A DNA stretch of 64,000 nucleotides from an uncultured Alphaproteobacteria bacterium (GTDB taxonomy: Bacteria > Pseudomonadota > Alphaproteobacteria > Thalassobaculales > Thalassobaculaceae). The translations under genes were made by a program, and so were the position numbers. The notes under the pieces were generated by a model. The model was not told where the DNA came from. It was given only the letters and a program-made list of their open reading frames with translations, and searched no databases. Positions 62,873 through 64,000 of this stretch are shown piece by piece (within the stretch, counting starts at the first letter, position 1; each line of letters starts with the position of its first letter). The stretch is from the NCBI GenBank assembly GCA_937776645.1, contig CALMRI010000007.1, positions 118,878 to 182,877 on the forward strand, written 5' to 3'.

Positions 62873-63169
62873 TCATTCCACCCCCTCGACAACGAATAGA
62901 GTGCCGTTCGAGCCGGCCTGGCGCAGCTTGATCAACTCGGCATATTCGTTGGAGTGATACCACTCGACGGCGCGCTCATAGCTTGCGAAGCGGACTAACA
63001 CGGTGCGGTTGCCGGTCGGCTTGCCGCCTTCCAACCCCTGCTGACGACCGCCGCGCGCGAGATACTCACCGCCATAACCTTCGGTCACCTCGGGAACCCG
63101 CGCCCGGTATTTTTCGAAGGCTTCAGGATCGGTGACGGTGACCTGGGCGATAACATAGCCGAGCGGCAT
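62873..63169 (-). CDS. DUF1330-domain protein
   Basis: 98 residues. LGYVIAQVTVTDPEAFEKYR starts the ferredoxin-like fold, EYLARGGRQQGLEGGKPTGN with the conserved glycine-rich loop, VLVRFASYERAVEWYHSNEY and the late strand GTLFVVEGVE. The family is of unknown function, sometimes beside aromatic catabolism genes as here. It is intact. Confidence 0.88.
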   Translation of the reverse strand: MPLGYVIAQVTVTDPEAFEKYRARVPEVTEGYGGEYLARGGRQQGLEGGKPTGNRTVLVRFASYERAVEWYHSNEYAELIKLRQAGSNGTLFVVEGVE

Positions 63170-63297
63170 GATGGTCTCCTTGGCGGATACGCGTTGCTCG
63201 AAGGGGGTGGCGCGTCGCCGGGGATTATCCCGCGAAATAGGGAACCGCGAAACCGAGAAATTCTAACCCACGGGATTAGCTAAAATGTCGGCTGCCA

Positions 63298-63768
63298 TCA
63301 CTCAACGACAGCCTGTACGATCAAGGTCGCGCCATCGGCATCGGCGATTTCGACCAGCGCCCCGGCGGCGATGGTCGCCTTGTCGAGCGAGCGGGCGGTC
63401 CACCAGGTATCGTCGAGTTGGATCCGGCCTTGACCGTTCTCTATTGCCTCGCCGAGACGGACTCGGCGCCCGGTATAAGTCTGGCTCCGGATATTGACCG
63501 TCATCGGCGCTTCGACGGCGCGCAATTTCCTGAACCAGCTCCGGCCCAGCATCGTCGTGACTACTGAAAGCACCGCGAAGATCAGGACCTGGACCCGCCA
63601 GTCGATCCCCGGCTCGACATAGACGATCAGCCCGACCAACCCAGCCGCGAGGCTGGGGAAGATCAGGAAGAACGACATCGACAGCATTTCCAACCCACCA
63701 AGCGCAACTGCCAGGGCGAACCAGTGCCAGTGGCTGACATCTAGAAACCAGGCGAGGTAGTCGTCCAT
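63298..63768 (-). CDS. NfeD-family membrane protein (short form)
   Basis: 156 residues. Three or four N-terminal membrane helices (FALAVALGGLEMLSMSFFLI, SLAAGLVGLIVYV, VLIFAVLSVVTTML), then a C-terminal OB-fold (TGRRVRLGEAIENGQGRIQL then DDTWWTARSLDKATIAAGAL). The long-form protease domain is missing. Usually paired with a stomatin-like protein (SPFH) gene, which would lie outside the window if present. Confidence 0.85.
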   Translation of the reverse strand: MDDYLAWFLDVSHWHWFALAVALGGLEMLSMSFFLIFPSLAAGLVGLIVYVEPGIDWRVQVLIFAVLSVVTTMLGRSWFRKLRAVEAPMTVNIRSQTYTGRRVRLGEAIENGQGRIQLDDTWWTARSLDKATIAAGALVEIADADGATLIVQAVVE

Positions 63769-63824
63769 TCAGATGCTCTTCCTCATGCCGCGTTAAAATT
63801 CGTCATCTTCTTCGCCGTCGTTCT

Positions 63825-63864
63825 CTCTCCCGTCGTCTTGGCGAACGGCAGGACGACGGGAGAG
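63825..63864 (+). repeat. Perfect 13-bp inverted repeat upstream of nfeD
   Basis: CTCTCCCGTCGTC (63825-63837) pairs exactly with 63852-63864; the loop is 14 bases. It lies 57 bases upstream of the NfeD start. It may be a dispersed palindromic element or regulatory hairpin. Confidence 0.65.
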
Positions 63865-63949
63865 TATGTTCACTATAACCGATGGCCAAGGAATACGAAC
63901 AATAGGTCGCCATTTTTCGCCATTATAGGCCATCCTCCCTAACGAGCGA

Positions 63950-63970
63950 CCTCAGGCTTCGGCCCTGAGG
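63950..63970 (+). repeat. Short CCTCAGG…CCTGAGG hairpin near the window end
   Basis: 7-bp stem (63950-63956 with 63964-63970) around a CTTCGGC loop. It could be a terminator of a gene beyond the window. The rest of 63865-64000 holds no gene that I can support. Confidence 0.35.
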
Positions 63971-64000
63971 CCTGCCCTCGCGGAGGCGGGGCGCCAGGGC

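Noticed and set aside
1..64000. tRNA, rRNA or CRISPR loci
   Set aside because: No T-loop/acceptor patterns, rRNA motifs or regularly spaced repeats were found by reading; a tRNA scan would settle it.

Overview
The window looks like part of an alphaproteobacterial chromosome, most plausibly Rhodospirillales-like. It is GC-rich, carries a complete cytochrome c maturation operon in the order ccmABCDEFGHI, a LAB_N/ArnT-type lipid A modification set, and many CoA-dependent and oxidative catabolic genes. The placement is inferred from gene content only; no rRNA, tRNA, CRISPR array or replication origin was seen.

Region 1 (1-8.2 kb) is a damaged surface-sugar cluster, the most unusual part of the window. 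It holds a type I-beta DAHP synthase cut by an IS3-family element, an AroE-like dehydrogenase, a small SAF-domain protein, a family 2 glycosyltransferase split by an IS1595-family element, two cytidylyltransferase-like proteins in tandem (the first without the usual nucleotide-binding motif), a TPR-methyltransferase, and a 2OG-Fe(II) oxygenase-like gene with an in-frame stop. Together they suggest a route to a CMP-activated ulosonic-acid-like sugar that is now inactivated.

Region 2 (8.4-16.3 kb) is a five-gene branched-chain-amino-acid-type ABC importer, tadA, a thiolase and a short-chain dehydrogenase. Region 3 (16.3-28.2 kb, minus strand) has a haloacetate-dehalogenase-like hydrolase, a four-gene lipid A or undecaprenyl-sugar set (GT39, PAP2, GT2, LAB_N) and, directly upstream of it and overlapping, ccmABCDEFGHI.

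Region 4 (28.5-37 kb) has a class III CoA-transferase with an enoyl-CoA hydratase, then a BMP-type purine/nucleoside ABC importer followed by a chimeric puuD-guaD pseudogene, which hints that the importer once fed purine salvage or degradation. Region 5 (37-48.3 kb) is a set of metabolic genes: aldo/keto reductase, CmcJ/NvfI-family protein, MFS transporter, acyl-CoA synthetase, cupin, NTF2-like protein, epimerase, D-aminoacylase-like amidohydrolase, FMN-dependent alpha-hydroxy acid oxidase and a DLH-like hydrolase.

Region 6 (48.5-64 kb) mixes remnants (IS630 fragment, FkbM methyltransferase, PilZ and class V aminotransferase pseudogenes) with catabolic enzymes: two TauD/TfdA dioxygenases, two luciferase-like monooxygenases, a fumarylacetoacetase-family hydrolase, an FAD-linked oxidase, an MhpA-like hydroxylase and an HCCA-isomerase-like DsbA-fold protein. 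It also has a DjlA-like co-chaperone, a DUF1330 protein and an NfeD protein. At least seven host genes are broken (DAHP synthase, glycosyltransferase, oxygenase, puuD-guaD, FkbM, PilZ, aminotransferase), so the chromosome appears to be undergoing IS activity and gene decay.
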